Below are positions 39,846-49,097 of a stretch of 54,746 bases of DNA, in pieces (positions within the stretch are counted from its first letter, which is position 1; each line of letters begins with the position of its first letter). This DNA comes from CAYLPU01 sp964385635 (GTDB lineage Bacteria > Chloroflexota > Anaerolineae > B4-G1). Location of the stretch: NCBI GenBank assembly GCA_964385635.1, contig CAYLPU010000025.1, positions 1 to 54,746 of the forward strand, in the 5' to 3' direction. A program made the translations under genes and the position numbers. The notes under the pieces are model-generated. The model saw nothing but the letters and a program-made list of their open reading frames with translations, was not told the origin of the DNA and did no database searches.

Positions 39846-42620
39846 GTGTCCAGCCCACTCCTGAAAACCAAACTCTATATCCCCCCCGTCCGGCCCGATC
39901 CTTCGACCGGGCTCAGGACAAGGCTGGTTCCGCGCCCGCGCTTGATCGAGCGGTTGAACGTGGGTCTTCACCGCAGACTCACCCTCATCTCCGCCCCGGC
40001 CGGGTTTGGTAAGACGACGTTGCTGAGCGAATGGATACATACGGTAGGGGCGCATCGCGATGCGCCCCTACACGTCGCCTGGCTGTCGCTGGATGAGGGC
40101 GACAATGACCCGGCGCGGTTCTGGGTCTACTTCATCGCCGCTCTGCAGACAATCCACGAGAGTATCGGGGAATCGGTCCTGGCGGCGCTCCAATCCACCC
40201 AGCCACTTCCCATTGAGACGCTTCTAACTGGCTTGATCAACGAAATCGCCGAGATCCCTGACTCTTTCGCCTTCGCGCTGGACGACTATCACGTGATTGA
40301 GGCTCAGCCCGTCCACAGTGCCCTCACCTTTCTGCTCGATCACCTGCCGCCGCAGATGCACTTGGTTATCGCCACCCGCGCCGATCCGCCCCTGCCTCTG
40401 GCACGCCTACGCGCGCGCAATCAACTGACCGAGCTACGCGCCGTTGACCTGCGCTTCACCCCCGGCGAAGCGGCTGCTTTTCTAAACGACGTGATGGGAC
40501 TGAGACTGTCAACAGAAAACATCGCTGCCCTGGATGCCTGCACCGAAGGCTGGATCGCGGGACTGCAAATGGCGGCTCTCTCGATGCGAGGGCGCAAAGA
40601 TGTGACCGCGTTCATCAAGGCCTTCAGCGGCAGCCACCGTTTCGTCCTGGATTATCTGGTGGAAGAAGTCCTTGATCGGCAATCCAGCGACACTCAGGAA
40701 TTCCTGCTAAAGACCTCTATCCTTGAGCGAATGACCGCTCCTCTGTGCGACGCCATTTTGGATATTAGATATTGGAGATTGGAGATTGACAGGAATACCC
40801 AACCTCCAATATCCAATATCCAATCCTCCAGCCAGCAGATACTCGAACAACTTGAGGCCGCCAATCTGTTCATCGTCCCGCTGGACGACGAGCGGCGTTG
40901 GTATCGCTATCACCACCTCTTTGCCGATTTACTGCGCAGCCGTCTGGAGCAGACGCACCTCGACCAAGTGCCGGCCCTGCGCCGCCAGGCAAGCGAGTGG
41001 TACGAGAAGAATGGGCTGATCGCCGAAGCAGTGAGCCATGCGTTGGCGGCTGGGGACGTGAAACGGGTGGCGCGTCTGATTGCAGGAAACGCCCTCACTA
41101 TGATTTACCACGGCGAGCTGACGACTCTGGTGGGGTGGCTAGATGCACTGCCCGAAGAGATGGTGCGCTCCCGGCCCTGGCTGTGTGTTGCCTATGCCTG
41201 GGCGATGGCTTATGCCGGTCAGTTGGATGGTATCGAACCGGTGCTACAAGACGCCGAAAAAGCATTGGCCTGTGTTGAAGCGACTGACGAGATTCGGCAC
41301 ATTGCAGGCCACACCGCCGCCATCCGTGCCTACACCGCAGATCTCGTAGGAGAATTATCCCATGCCGCCGAACTTGCTCGTAAAGCCCTGGAACGCTTGC
41401 CCGAGGAGGACTTGATGGTGCGCGGCTTTACTTTGTCGCTACTGGGCACTGCGTTGCGAGATAGCGGCGATCTCGTAGCGGCGACCCAGGCATCCACCGA
41501 GGCTGTTGCCGTCAGCCAGGCAGCCGGCGATACCCGCGTTGCCGTGACTGCTCTCTGCGAACTGGCCATCCTACAGATCTGGCAAGGGCAGCTTCGCAAA
41601 GCGGCCTCCACCTGCCGGGATGCGCTGCTGCTTGCCGATGAATTCGTTGGACGGAGTGGGCAGCAGTTGCCGGTCACAGGGCTCGCATACGCCCGGTTGA
41701 GCAGTATGCTGCGCGAGTGGAACGACCTGGAGACTGCAATGCACTACGCGAGAGAGGCCGTCGAACTATGCGAGCAGTGGGGGCAGGCAGACATCTCGAT
41801 AATTGGCTATTCTTCTTTGTCGAGAGCGCTCCAAGCGATCGGGGATGCGGACGGTGCGCTCAACGCGCTCCAGAAGGCCAAGCGAGTCGCGAGTGACGTA
41901 TCGCCCTGGTATGGTACCTTTGTGGCAGCCTGGGAGGCACGACTGCGATTGGCGCAGGGAGACACAGCAGCAGCGATCCATTGGACGCGGGAGAGCGGCC
42001 TAAGCGTTGACGATGAGTTCAGGCTTGACGTCGAGAGCGAGTACCGCACTCTCGCCCGGGTCCTCATCGCCCAGGGGAAGGAACAACACAAAGCATCACT
42101 GATGAGTAAAGCCTCGGGGTTGTTAGCGCGGCTGTTGAAGGCAGCAGAAGCGGCAGGGGCGGTGTATCAGGTGATCGAGATTCTGGTACTGCAGGCGCTG
42201 GCCCTGCAGTCGCAGGGTAAGGACAACCAGGCTCTGGCCCCGTTGGAACGCGCCCTCTCCCTGGCCGAGCCGGAAGGTTACGTGCGCACCTTCATAGACG
42301 AGGGCGCGCCGATGGGCGAACTGCTGCGGCAAGCGGCGGCGCGGGGGATCGCGGTGGGCTATGTGAGCGCGCTTTTGACCGCCTTGGAAAGCGAGACAAA
42401 GGCAAGAGGCGTTCATCCTTCGTTGGTCGAACCATTGAGCGAGCGTGAGTTAGAGGTGTTGCGGCTTCTCGCCACCGGTCTTGCCAACAAAGAGATTGCG
42501 CAAACACTGATCATCGCCGTTGGCACAGTCAAGCAACATCTCAAGAGCATCTATGGCAAACTCCAGGTGCACAACCGCACCGAGGCCGCGAGTCGCGCCA
42601 GGGATTTGGACCTCTTGTAG
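39846..42620 (+). CDS. MalT-like LuxR-family transcriptional regulator
   Basis: A 924-residue STAND-type regulator. A P-loop (PAGFGKTTLL, about 51-60) and Walker B-like FALDDYH belong to an AAA/NB-ARC-type ATPase domain at about 30-330. A TPR-rich sensor region runs from about 380 to 830, and the LuxR helix-turn-helix at about 860-920 (LSERELEVLRLLATGLANKEIA, VGTVKQHLKSIYGKL, shown in parts). Such proteins switch from ATP-bound to oligomeric states on binding a small ligand and activate transcription. Three short palindromic repeats are read in frame, at 39896-39922, 40044-40071 and 40755-40829. The start is GTG. A small partner gene follows. Confidence 0.93.
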   Translation: MSSPLLKTKLYIPPVRPDPSTGLRTRLVPRPRLIERLNVGLHRRLTLISAPAGFGKTTLLSEWIHTVGAHRDAPLHVAWLSLDEGDNDPARFWVYFIAALQTIHESIGESVLAALQSTQPLPIETLLTGLINEIAEIPDSFAFALDDYHVIEAQPVHSALTFLLDHLPPQMHLVIATRADPPLPLARLRARNQLTELRAVDLRFTPGEAAAFLNDVMGLRLSTENIAALDACTEGWIAGLQMAALSMRGRKDVTAFIKAFSGSHRFVLDYLVEEVLDRQSSDTQEFLLKTSILERMTAPLCDAILDIRYWRLEIDRNTQPPISNIQSSSQQILEQLEAANLFIVPLDDERRWYRYHHLFADLLRSRLEQTHLDQVPALRRQASEWYEKNGLIAEAVSHALAAGDVKRVARLIAGNALTMIYHGELTTLVGWLDALPEEMVRSRPWLCVAYAWAMAYAGQLDGIEPVLQDAEKALACVEATDEIRHIAGHTAAIRAYTADLVGELSHAAELARKALERLPEEDLMVRGFTLSLLGTALRDSGDLVAATQASTEAVAVSQAAGDTRVAVTALCELAILQIWQGQLRKAASTCRDALLLADEFVGRSGQQLPVTGLAYARLSSMLREWNDLETAMHYAREAVELCEQWGQADISIIGYSSLSRALQAIGDADGALNALQKAKRVASDVSPWYGTFVAAWEARLRLAQGDTAAAIHWTRESGLSVDDEFRLDVESEYRTLARVLIAQGKEQHKASLMSKASGLLARLLKAAEAAGAVYQVIEILVLQALALQSQGKDNQALAPLERALSLAEPEGYVRTFIDEGAPMGELLRQAAARGIAVGYVSALLTALESETKARGVHPSLVEPLSERELEVLRLLATGLANKEIAQTLIIAVGTVKQHLKSIYGKLQVHNRTEAASRARDLDLL
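40044..40071. repeat. Perfect 28-bp palindrome inside the MalT-like gene
   Basis: The 28 bases from GTAGGGGCGCATCG to its exact complement CGATGCGCCCCTAC form a perfect palindrome that encodes VGAHRDAPL in the ATPase domain. The broken paralogue carries it expanded (36059-36116). Confidence 0.85.
40755..40829. repeat. In-frame inverted repeat of GGATATTGGA type
   Basis: The left part (GGATATTAGATATTGGAGAT) and the right part (CCTCCAATATCCAATATCC) are inverted copies. They encode about 25 extra residues (DIRYWRLEID to SNIQSS) between the ATPase and winged-helix parts of the regulator. Confidence 0.65.
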
Positions 42621-42778
42621 AACGGTTTAGCTATCTTCCCCTCTCTTTCAGATCTGTCTTTCTCACAAATACCCTCCTCAAATATCCCCTTTGGGGCATG
42701 ACACATCCGCTATTGGCTGGTACAATGCTGTCAAATGCTTCGACCTTTCAGTTAGGCTCGGACGGGGAGGTACACTTT

Positions 42779-43015
42779 ATGACCGATGGACGCGAATTTG
42801 ACAAACAAGCAGTCTATCAAGTCAGGGTGAAAGGCAATCTCGACAGGAAATGGTCGGACTGGTTTGATGGCCTTACCATCACCCCGCAGGCGGACGGCGA
42901 AACCTTGCTGACCGGCCCGGTAGCCGACCAGGCTGCCTTGCATGGCCTGCTGGGCAAGATCCGCGATTTGGGCCTGCCCTTGCTGTCCGTCAAACGAATG
43001 GAGAGCCAAGACTAA
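42779..43015 (+). CDS. Small MalT-associated protein
   Basis: A 78-residue protein (YQVRVKGNLDRKWSDWFDGL, then TGPVADQAALHGLL and IRDLGLPLLSVKR). It alternates strands and one helix and looks like a small alpha/beta domain. I know of no defined function. GGGAGG precedes the ATG at 42779. Its C-terminal half recurs fused to a MalT-like head at 35786 and as a remnant at 39711, always beside MalT-like genes, so it probably belongs to the same regulatory module. Confidence 0.75.
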   Translation: MTDGREFDKQAVYQVRVKGNLDRKWSDWFDGLTITPQADGETLLTGPVADQAALHGLLGKIRDLGLPLLSVKRMESQD

Positions 43016-43040
43016 CCACGATTGCAAAGGAGATAGAAGG

Positions 43041-43193
43041 ATGTGGGAGTTCTTGGGTATCGCGGCGAGATCGGGCGTCGCGTTGGCTGCGGGCGCAGTC
43101 GTGTTGTTCGGCTCAGGTTTGGTAGCGATTGTCATCGCCATTGTGATTGCGGTCAAACGGCGCCAGTCGAAACGGGCAGCCGTGGGTGAATAG
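43041..43193 (+). CDS. Small single-pass membrane protein
   Basis: A 50-residue protein with one long hydrophobic segment (GVALAAGAVVLFGSG then LVAIVIAIVIAV) followed by a basic tail (KRRQSKRAA), so the C-terminus should be cytoplasmic. AGGAGATAGAAGG precedes the ATG. No family recognised. Confidence 0.55.
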   Translation: MWEFLGIAARSGVALAAGAVVLFGSGLVAIVIAIVIAVKRRQSKRAAVGE

Positions 43194-43214
43194 TCCACCG
43201 GGTGGAGGTAGGAA

Positions 43215-43793
43215 ATGAGCGAAAAAGAGAAAACCACAACGGAATATGCTGAAGGACTGATAGAGGTGCAGAGGCATACTTTGGGTGATGATCACCAACT
43301 GAAACCGTCCAATCTTTTCGCCTGGCTCGCTTCATTGGTTACGATTTCCCTTATCATAGTCACCCAGTTTCTCGCGCGGGGCGACAACCAATATCTACGT
43401 GGAGTAGGGGTGTTTGTGTTGTTGCTGGCCGGTGTTTTCATATTCCTCCCGTTCTTCTCGCTCAAAAAGCATGGGCGGATAGAGGACGGCGAAAACTATA
43501 TACAGACAAGAGCCATCGTGGATCAAGGCTTGTACGCCATCACCCGCCACCCGCAATACCTCGGCTACATGTTTCTCGCCTGTGGATTTGCCCTGTTGTC
43601 GCAACATTGGGTAGCCGTCCTGCTTGCAGTCATAGGAGTCACGCTCTTTTACCTCCAGGCTGTGAGGGAAGAGAGATACTGCCTCGCCCAACTTGGAGAA
43701 CCCTACCAGCAGTATCTCCGACGAGTCCCACGGTTCAATCTCATTCTGGGCATCGTGCGCCTGCTGCAAAGATCGAACGTTGCTGGGAGGTAG
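43215..43793 (+). CDS. Isoprenylcysteine carboxyl methyltransferase-like membrane protein
   Basis: A 192-residue membrane protein of the ICMT/phospholipid N-methyltransferase family. About four or five membrane segments are followed by the family motif RHPQYLGYMFLACGFAL and a later glutamate pair (REERYCLAQLGEPYQQYLRRVPR) that belongs to the SAM-binding region. The methyl acceptor is unknown; bacterial members act on lipids or small lipophilic molecules. GGTGGAGGTAGGAA precedes the ATG. Confidence 0.88.
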   Translation: MSEKEKTTTEYAEGLIEVQRHTLGDDHQLKPSNLFAWLASLVTISLIIVTQFLARGDNQYLRGVGVFVLLLAGVFIFLPFFSLKKHGRIEDGENYIQTRAIVDQGLYAITRHPQYLGYMFLACGFALLSQHWVAVLLAVIGVTLFYLQAVREERYCLAQLGEPYQQYLRRVPRFNLILGIVRLLQRSNVAGR

Positions 43794-43796
43794 GAG

Positions 43797-44613
43797 ATGG
43801 TCGAAGAGATCAAAATCATGGCGTTAATTGCTCGATTGCAGGCATATCTTCGTCATAGCGCTCAGCAGCAGTATGAAACTGTCTCTGTGCCATTCTTTAC
43901 CCTTTTCTTCCATCCCACTGACGCTCTCACCTACTTTAACTATGCCATTCCAGATGAGCCGTGTTCTGGCGGTCCAGGGGCTTCATTGTCGGTGTTGAGA
44001 GATGAGTTTGCAGCGCGAGGTCGGCATCCCCGCATCGAGTTCATTCAAGAATTCGCTCCCCAGCTTGCTTCCGCGCTTCGTGCTGCCGGTTTTGTCGAGG
44101 AAGCTCGCCAGCAGTTGATGGTCTGCACAGCCGAAACATATCGGCCTGCGCCGGAAGTATTGGGGCTGACGGTAACCGAGTTGACGTACAACCCCGGGTT
44201 GCCTGCATCTGCAGCGAGTGAGGTGCAAGACTATCTCACCACCCAGCGTCGAGGGTTTGATGTTCGCAGCAAAGAGGTCGCGACAGAGGGCGATGCAGAG
44301 CAGTTTCTTCGAATGATAGGAGGAGGAAGGGCATTTGTGGCATGGCTGGAAGGACGGCCGGTTGGAGTGGGGATGTACACGGCTCCGTTTTGATGGAGTG
44401 ACAGAGGTTGCGGGGCTGGCGACGCTCGAGCCGTTTCGGAGAAGAGGGATAGCGACGGGACTGACAGCACTGGCTGTACAGAGAGCGATGGAACAAGGGG
44501 CAAAAGTGGTGTGCCTCACAGCGGCCGATGAACGAGCGGGTCGAGTGTATGAGCAAGTTGGTTTCGTCGGATATGCGACCATGCTTGCTTACCTTGATTC
44601 TCTATCAGATTAG
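43797..44613 (+). pseudogene. GNAT acetyltransferase, frameshifted
   Basis: The first frame (43797-44393) encodes an unassigned N-terminal domain and the beginning of a GNAT fold (RAFVAWLEGRPVGVGMYTAP). It stops at a run of four T (44388-44391). The second frame continues exactly where the family requires (FDGVTEVAGLATLEPFRRRG, including the acetyl-CoA motif RRRGIATGL) to 44613. Removing one T restores a single protein of about 271 residues. It is either a recent pseudogene or carries an assembly error. Confidence 0.85.
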
Positions 44614-44651
44614 CAGTCTGTTGGGCCGCCGTCGCGACCAGGGAGTTACTT

Positions 44652-45077
44652 GTGAGGAGAATGAAAGAAGAAATCCAAGAAATCGTTGACCGGGAAACGC
44701 AAGCGTGGGACACGCAAGACGTTGAGTTACTACTGTCCATATTTCATCCTGATATGGTCTGGCCCTGGCCACCAACCAATAATGACCATGATCCAATGAA
44801 TTGGGTAATCGTACTGGGCAAGTTCGACCACCAACGCTGGGGGCAGATTTATCAGCAGTTCTTTCAGGAGCACAAACTTGCTCATAATAGAAGGGAGACA
44901 AAAAAGATCGAGATCTCTAAAGAAGGGAATGGCGCCTTTGCCGTGGTAGATATTGACACACTTTGGGTAGATACGAGGGGGCATGAGAATCACTGGCTAG
45001 GCCGAGTCTGCAAAGTATATGCGCAAGTGGGTAGGGAATGGAAGATGACGATGCATACCGGGGTATTAAGATACTGA
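44652..45077 (+). CDS. NTF2-like (SnoaL/DUF4440-type) protein
   Basis: A 141-residue protein of the NTF2-like fold, a cone-shaped barrel used by small enzymes and ligand-binding proteins. The N-terminal helix region (VDRETQAWDTQDVELLLSIF) and the later strands (GAFAVVDIDTLWVD, WKMTMHTGVLRY) are family-typical. The substrate is unknown. I keep the GTG start, which has AGGGAG at suitable spacing; the internal ATG at 44661 has GGAG too close. Confidence 0.8.
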   Translation: MRRMKEEIQEIVDRETQAWDTQDVELLLSIFHPDMVWPWPPTNNDHDPMNWVIVLGKFDHQRWGQIYQQFFQEHKLAHNRRETKKIEISKEGNGAFAVVDIDTLWVDTRGHENHWLGRVCKVYAQVGREWKMTMHTGVLRY

Positions 45078-45102
45078 CGTTACTCAGAAAGGAAACTGGA
45101 TC

Positions 45103-46158
45103 ATGAAAGCCAATATGATGAAACCGAAAAAGCTGCAACCTGGCGACAAGGTAGCCACAGTCTCCCTATCCTGGGGTGGCCCTGGAGTGTTCCCCCATCG
45201 TTACGAAGCGGGTAAACGGCAGCTACAGGACGAATTCGGAGTGAGCGTAGTTGAAATGCCTCATGCTCTAAGTGATGCTTCTTGGCTTCAGCACAACCCT
45301 CAAGCAAGAGCTGACGATTTGACGCAAGCGTTCGCTGACTCGTCTATCAAAGCCATCATTTCTACCATTGGCGGCGATGACTCGATCCGAATCTTGCCTT
45401 TCTTGGATTTGGATGTCATACGTTCAAACCCCAAGATCTTTATGGGGTATTCTGACACAACCATCACACATCTGGCATGCGTCAAAGCAGGGTTGGTCTC
45501 GTTTTACGGGCCGTCCATCATGGCGGGATTTGCCGAGAATGGCGGGATGTTTTCCTATATGGCCGATTCGGTGCGCAAGACGCTGTTCTCATCAGCGCCC
45601 ATCGGAAGCACTGCCCCCAATACTGAGGGCTGGACCGTCGAGTTTCTCGACTGGGCCGAGACTGAGAATCAACCGCGCAAGCGCAAGCTCACTCCATCCA
45701 CAGGATGGAAATTCCTGCAAGGGAATGGGTCCCAGCGCGGGCATTTGATAGGCGGTTGCTTTGAGGTGCTGGATTGGCTGCGCGGTACGGACTTTTGGCC
45801 TGCGCCTGAGATATGGCAGGGTGCTATCCTGTTCTTGGAAACATCTGAGGACGCACCTCCGCCAACAGCGGTTCTGAGGGGACTGCGCACCTATGCCGCG
45901 ATGGGAATTCTGAAGGAACTCTCGGGTATCTTGTTTGGTCGGCCAGGGGGCCAAGTAGGACCAGAGCAGTTCGATGAATACGACCAGGTCATCTCCCAGG
46001 TAATCTTTGAAGAAGAGGGTCTGGCAGATTTGCCCGTCATCACGCACATGGATTTCGGTCATACTGACCCGATGTTTGTATTGCCTTATGGCATTCAGGC
46101 CGAGATCGATTGTGACACGCAACAGTTCACAATCATCGAAAGTGTAGTTGCCGATTGA
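45103..46158 (+). CDS. S66 family peptidase (MccF-like LD-carboxypeptidase)
   Basis: A 351-residue serine peptidase of family S66. The nucleophile lies in GYSDTT, the glutamate in FLETSED and the histidine in FGHTDP, the Ser-Glu-His triad of the family. Members either trim murein tetrapeptides (LdcA) or, like MccF, inactivate peptide-nucleotide antibiotics. The long ETSED loop and overall layout are closer to MccF-type proteins. The start may be 45103 or the next ATGs, since three occur in the first six codons. Confidence 0.88.
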   Translation: MKANMMKPKKLQPGDKVATVSLSWGGPGVFPHRYEAGKRQLQDEFGVSVVEMPHALSDASWLQHNPQARADDLTQAFADSSIKAIISTIGGDDSIRILPFLDLDVIRSNPKIFMGYSDTTITHLACVKAGLVSFYGPSIMAGFAENGGMFSYMADSVRKTLFSSAPIGSTAPNTEGWTVEFLDWAETENQPRKRKLTPSTGWKFLQGNGSQRGHLIGGCFEVLDWLRGTDFWPAPEIWQGAILFLETSEDAPPPTAVLRGLRTYAAMGILKELSGILFGRPGGQVGPEQFDEYDQVISQVIFEEEGLADLPVITHMDFGHTDPMFVLPYGIQAEIDCDTQQFTIIESVVAD

Positions 46159-46266
46159 GGGCCGTTGCAGCAATCCTGAAGCAGCAGCCCGACGAGGGGG
46201 CGAAGGCGTTAATAATAGGCACTAAGACGGGCTTGACAGGACTCTGTTTAGTGAAGAGGTGTTACC

Positions 46267-47730
46267 ATGAAAAAGAAAAGATTTTTATCTTTAACCACAG
46301 TTATTTTGCTTGCTCTCCTCTTGATGAGCTGCAGCAATAATAAGTCTGAAAAGTTTACAGCATTTACCAATGTCAATCTTGTTCCTATGACCGGTGAAAA
46401 GATTATTGAAAGTCAAACTGTCCTGGTTGAAGGGGCGAAAATTGTAGCCATTGGTGGTTCTGATGCTCTGCGCATCCCTGAAGGCACGCAGGTGATCGAT
46501 GGGAATGGCGCTTACCTGATGCCGGGTTTAGCTGACATGCACATGCATACCCGGCAAGATTGGGAGGATCGGGATATCTGGCCGGTGCACCCATTGAATC
46601 TGTATCTCGCCAACGGTGTCACCACCATTAGAGACTTCGCCCCCCAAGGATCGCCGCTCACCTATGCACTTCAATGGCGCGATGAAATCCGCGCCGGGAC
46701 TCGCAACGGGCCGACCATCTATACCTCAGGGAAATTGCTCTATGCCAGTCCATTGGGAGATCCCGGAGGCATTGTGCGTCAGAATCATGCCCTGGGGTTC
46801 GATTTTCTCAAGCTGTATTCCTATCTGTCGATAGAGGATTTTCATGATGCAATGGTCACCGCGAATGATCTTGGCATGTACACTAGCGGGCACATCCCCT
46901 ATGCGGTTGGGTTGGAGGGGATTCTAGCCGAGGGGATGGATGAAATTGCTCACGTCGAAGAATTGTTACCTGAGTTCATCGACTTTGACCGAAACAAGAA
47001 TTTGGCCCCCGAAGAGTGGTTGCCCTATATCGTCGAGGCCGCGCTGCTTCAGTGGGATTTTTCTTCGAGCACCCTGCAAGCCGATTTCGAGACGGATAAT
47101 CTCGAGACCCTGGTGCGCATCACCGATCAACTTCGATCCGCGAATGTCCCGGTTTGCACGACCATGGTCATCGATGACATCATCCAATGGAAACTGTTCC
47201 ACCCCGAAGCTTTCCTGGGGAGATCCGAAAACCAGTACTTGCCGTCCGCATACCTGGAAAGCTTCCAACGTGGGGAAGAGAAGCATCAAGTCCAGTTTCG
47301 AGGCATGGAGGATTTGGCAGCCTTCAAGTACGGCATCGACCGTTGGGTGCTGGTCGGACTTCAGAAGGCTGGAATCCTGCTCCTTTTGGGGACTGATTCG
47401 GGTACCGGCGGCATGGGGATCGCCCCGGGGTATTCGATCCACGATGAGCTGCGAGTCCTGATAGAAAATGGCTTTTCCCCTTATGAAGCCATTGCTGCTG
47501 GCACGGTCAACGCCTCCATTGTCGTCGAAAAAATGACCGGCGATGGGGATTTTGGCACCATCGAAATGGGAAAGCGAGCAGACTTGATCCTGGTGAGAGA
47601 TAACCCGCTTGAGGATATCACCACCATTGAAGAGCCGCTTGGCGTGATGGCAGCAGGCAGATGGTATTCACAAGAAACACTCGCCGAATTGATCGAGCCG
47701 GCCAATCTACCCGCATCCGAGAAAGAATAG
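46267..47730 (+). CDS. Amidohydrolase lipoprotein
   Basis: A 487-residue metal-dependent hydrolase of the imidazolonepropionase-like amidohydrolase family. The N-terminus (LTTVILLALLLMSC) is a lipoprotein signal. The metal site HxH appears in GLADMHMHTR, later ligand His in YTSGHIPYAVG and EIAHVEELLP, and the final Asp in LLLGTDSGTGG. It ends with the usual RADLILVRDNPLEDI. The substrate is unknown; it acts outside the cytoplasm, anchored to the membrane. AAGAGG precedes the ATG. Confidence 0.9.
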   Translation: MKKKRFLSLTTVILLALLLMSCSNNKSEKFTAFTNVNLVPMTGEKIIESQTVLVEGAKIVAIGGSDALRIPEGTQVIDGNGAYLMPGLADMHMHTRQDWEDRDIWPVHPLNLYLANGVTTIRDFAPQGSPLTYALQWRDEIRAGTRNGPTIYTSGKLLYASPLGDPGGIVRQNHALGFDFLKLYSYLSIEDFHDAMVTANDLGMYTSGHIPYAVGLEGILAEGMDEIAHVEELLPEFIDFDRNKNLAPEEWLPYIVEAALLQWDFSSSTLQADFETDNLETLVRITDQLRSANVPVCTTMVIDDIIQWKLFHPEAFLGRSENQYLPSAYLESFQRGEEKHQVQFRGMEDLAAFKYGIDRWVLVGLQKAGILLLLGTDSGTGGMGIAPGYSIHDELRVLIENGFSPYEAIAAGTVNASIVVEKMTGDGDFGTIEMGKRADLILVRDNPLEDITTIEEPLGVMAAGRWYSQETLAELIEPANLPASEKE

Positions 47731-47858
47731 AAGAGTTACTACAACAAATGAAGAAATGTGGATTTCGCATTTCTACCAAAACCGACAACTAAAAATAGGC
47801 AATCTGAATCGATCAAAACCTGTACACATGCTTGAGTAACTCTTGAGGAGTCGTCAAA

Positions 47859-49097
47859 ATGTTCAATAAAGCAAGAGAAACCTGGCGAGAATTTCCACTC
47901 ACTTTCTGGATATTGGTCATCGCAACGTTCATAGATAGGATCGGCGGGACCCTGATATTCCCGTTTTTCGCCCTGTATGTCACCCAGAAATTCAACGTCG
48001 GCATGACGCAAGCCGGAGTACTGCTTGCCATTTTTTCCATTTCGGGTTTTCTGAGCAGTATGATAGGGGGCGCGCTGACCGACAAATTTGGGCGGCGTGG
48101 AATGGTGCTCTTCGGTCTGGTATTCAGCGCTCTGAGCAGTTTGTCCATGGGTATTGTTGACGAACTGTCTGTGTTCTATTTGTTGGCTGTTGTCGTTGGA
48201 TTGCTCTCAAATATCGGCGGCCCTGCGCGTCAAGCAATGGTTGCGGACATACTGCCAGAGGAGAAACAGGCCGAAGGATACGGCATCCTGAGGGTGGCGG
48301 GCAACCTTGCGTGGATCATGGGCCCCATGATAGGCGGCTTTTTGGCTGCAAAATCCTACTTGCTGTTATTCATCCTTGATGCAATCACGAGTTTGATTAC
48401 CGCGCTGATTGTATACAAATTGGTGCCAGAGACAAAACCAGAAGTGCCGGAAGAGCAGCGCCAGGAAACCATCTTGGAAACGTTGATTGGGTATCGGGTG
48501 GTGATGGGTGACAAAGTATACATGGCATTCTTGATCACATCAATGTTGATGTTGATTGTCTATCAGCAGATGTACAACACTCTGTCTGTCTTCTTACGAG
48601 ATGTCCATGGCGTTTCTACTCAGGGATATGGGTTTATGTTGAGCCTGGATGCGGGAACAGTTGTGTTATTTCAATTTTGGGTTACCAGGAGGATAAGAAG
48701 ATATGCGCCGATGTTGATGATGGCAATTGGAACTGCTTTCTACCTGGTTGGTTTTACAATGTATGGTTTTGTCTCAACCTATATTCTCTTCGTAACTGCG
48801 ATTCTGCTTATCACGATTGGGGAGATGATCGTTATGCCTGTGGGGCAGGCGTTGGTGGCGCGTTTTGCTCCAGAAGATATGCGTGGGCGTTACATGGCAT
48901 TTTTCGCCTTGTCCTGGACTATCCCTGCAGCGGTGGGACCTTGGGCCGCTGGCCTGATTATGGATAATTATGACCCCAACTGGGTATGGTACGCGGCGGG
49001 AATAATCTCAGCGGTTGCCATCGCTGGATTTTGCGCCCTTCATCTCATAACGAGGCCGCGTTTGGCGGAAAGAGAAGCCCAAAGGGAGGCGGAATGA
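47859..49097 (+). CDS. MFS transporter
   Basis: A 412-residue protein of the major facilitator superfamily with about 12 membrane segments. The loop 2-3 motif is GGALTDKFGRRGMV. A large part of the N-terminal half resembles drug exporters. Substrate unknown. TTGAGGAG lies upstream of the ATG. The stop overlaps the start of the serine hydrolase gene (ATGA). Confidence 0.9.
   Translation: MFNKARETWREFPLTFWILVIATFIDRIGGTLIFPFFALYVTQKFNVGMTQAGVLLAIFSISGFLSSMIGGALTDKFGRRGMVLFGLVFSALSSLSMGIVDELSVFYLLAVVVGLLSNIGGPARQAMVADILPEEKQAEGYGILRVAGNLAWIMGPMIGGFLAAKSYLLLFILDAITSLITALIVYKLVPETKPEVPEEQRQETILETLIGYRVVMGDKVYMAFLITSMLMLIVYQQMYNTLSVFLRDVHGVSTQGYGFMLSLDAGTVVLFQFWVTRRIRRYAPMLMMAIGTAFYLVGFTMYGFVSTYILFVTAILLITIGEMIVMPVGQALVARFAPEDMRGRYMAFFALSWTIPAAVGPWAAGLIMDNYDPNWVWYAAGIISAVAIAGFCALHLITRPRLAEREAQREAE

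Noticed and set aside
43797..44393. Treating the first GNAT frame as a complete gene
   Set aside because: It stops in the middle of the conserved fold, and the next frame continues the family sequence without a gap.
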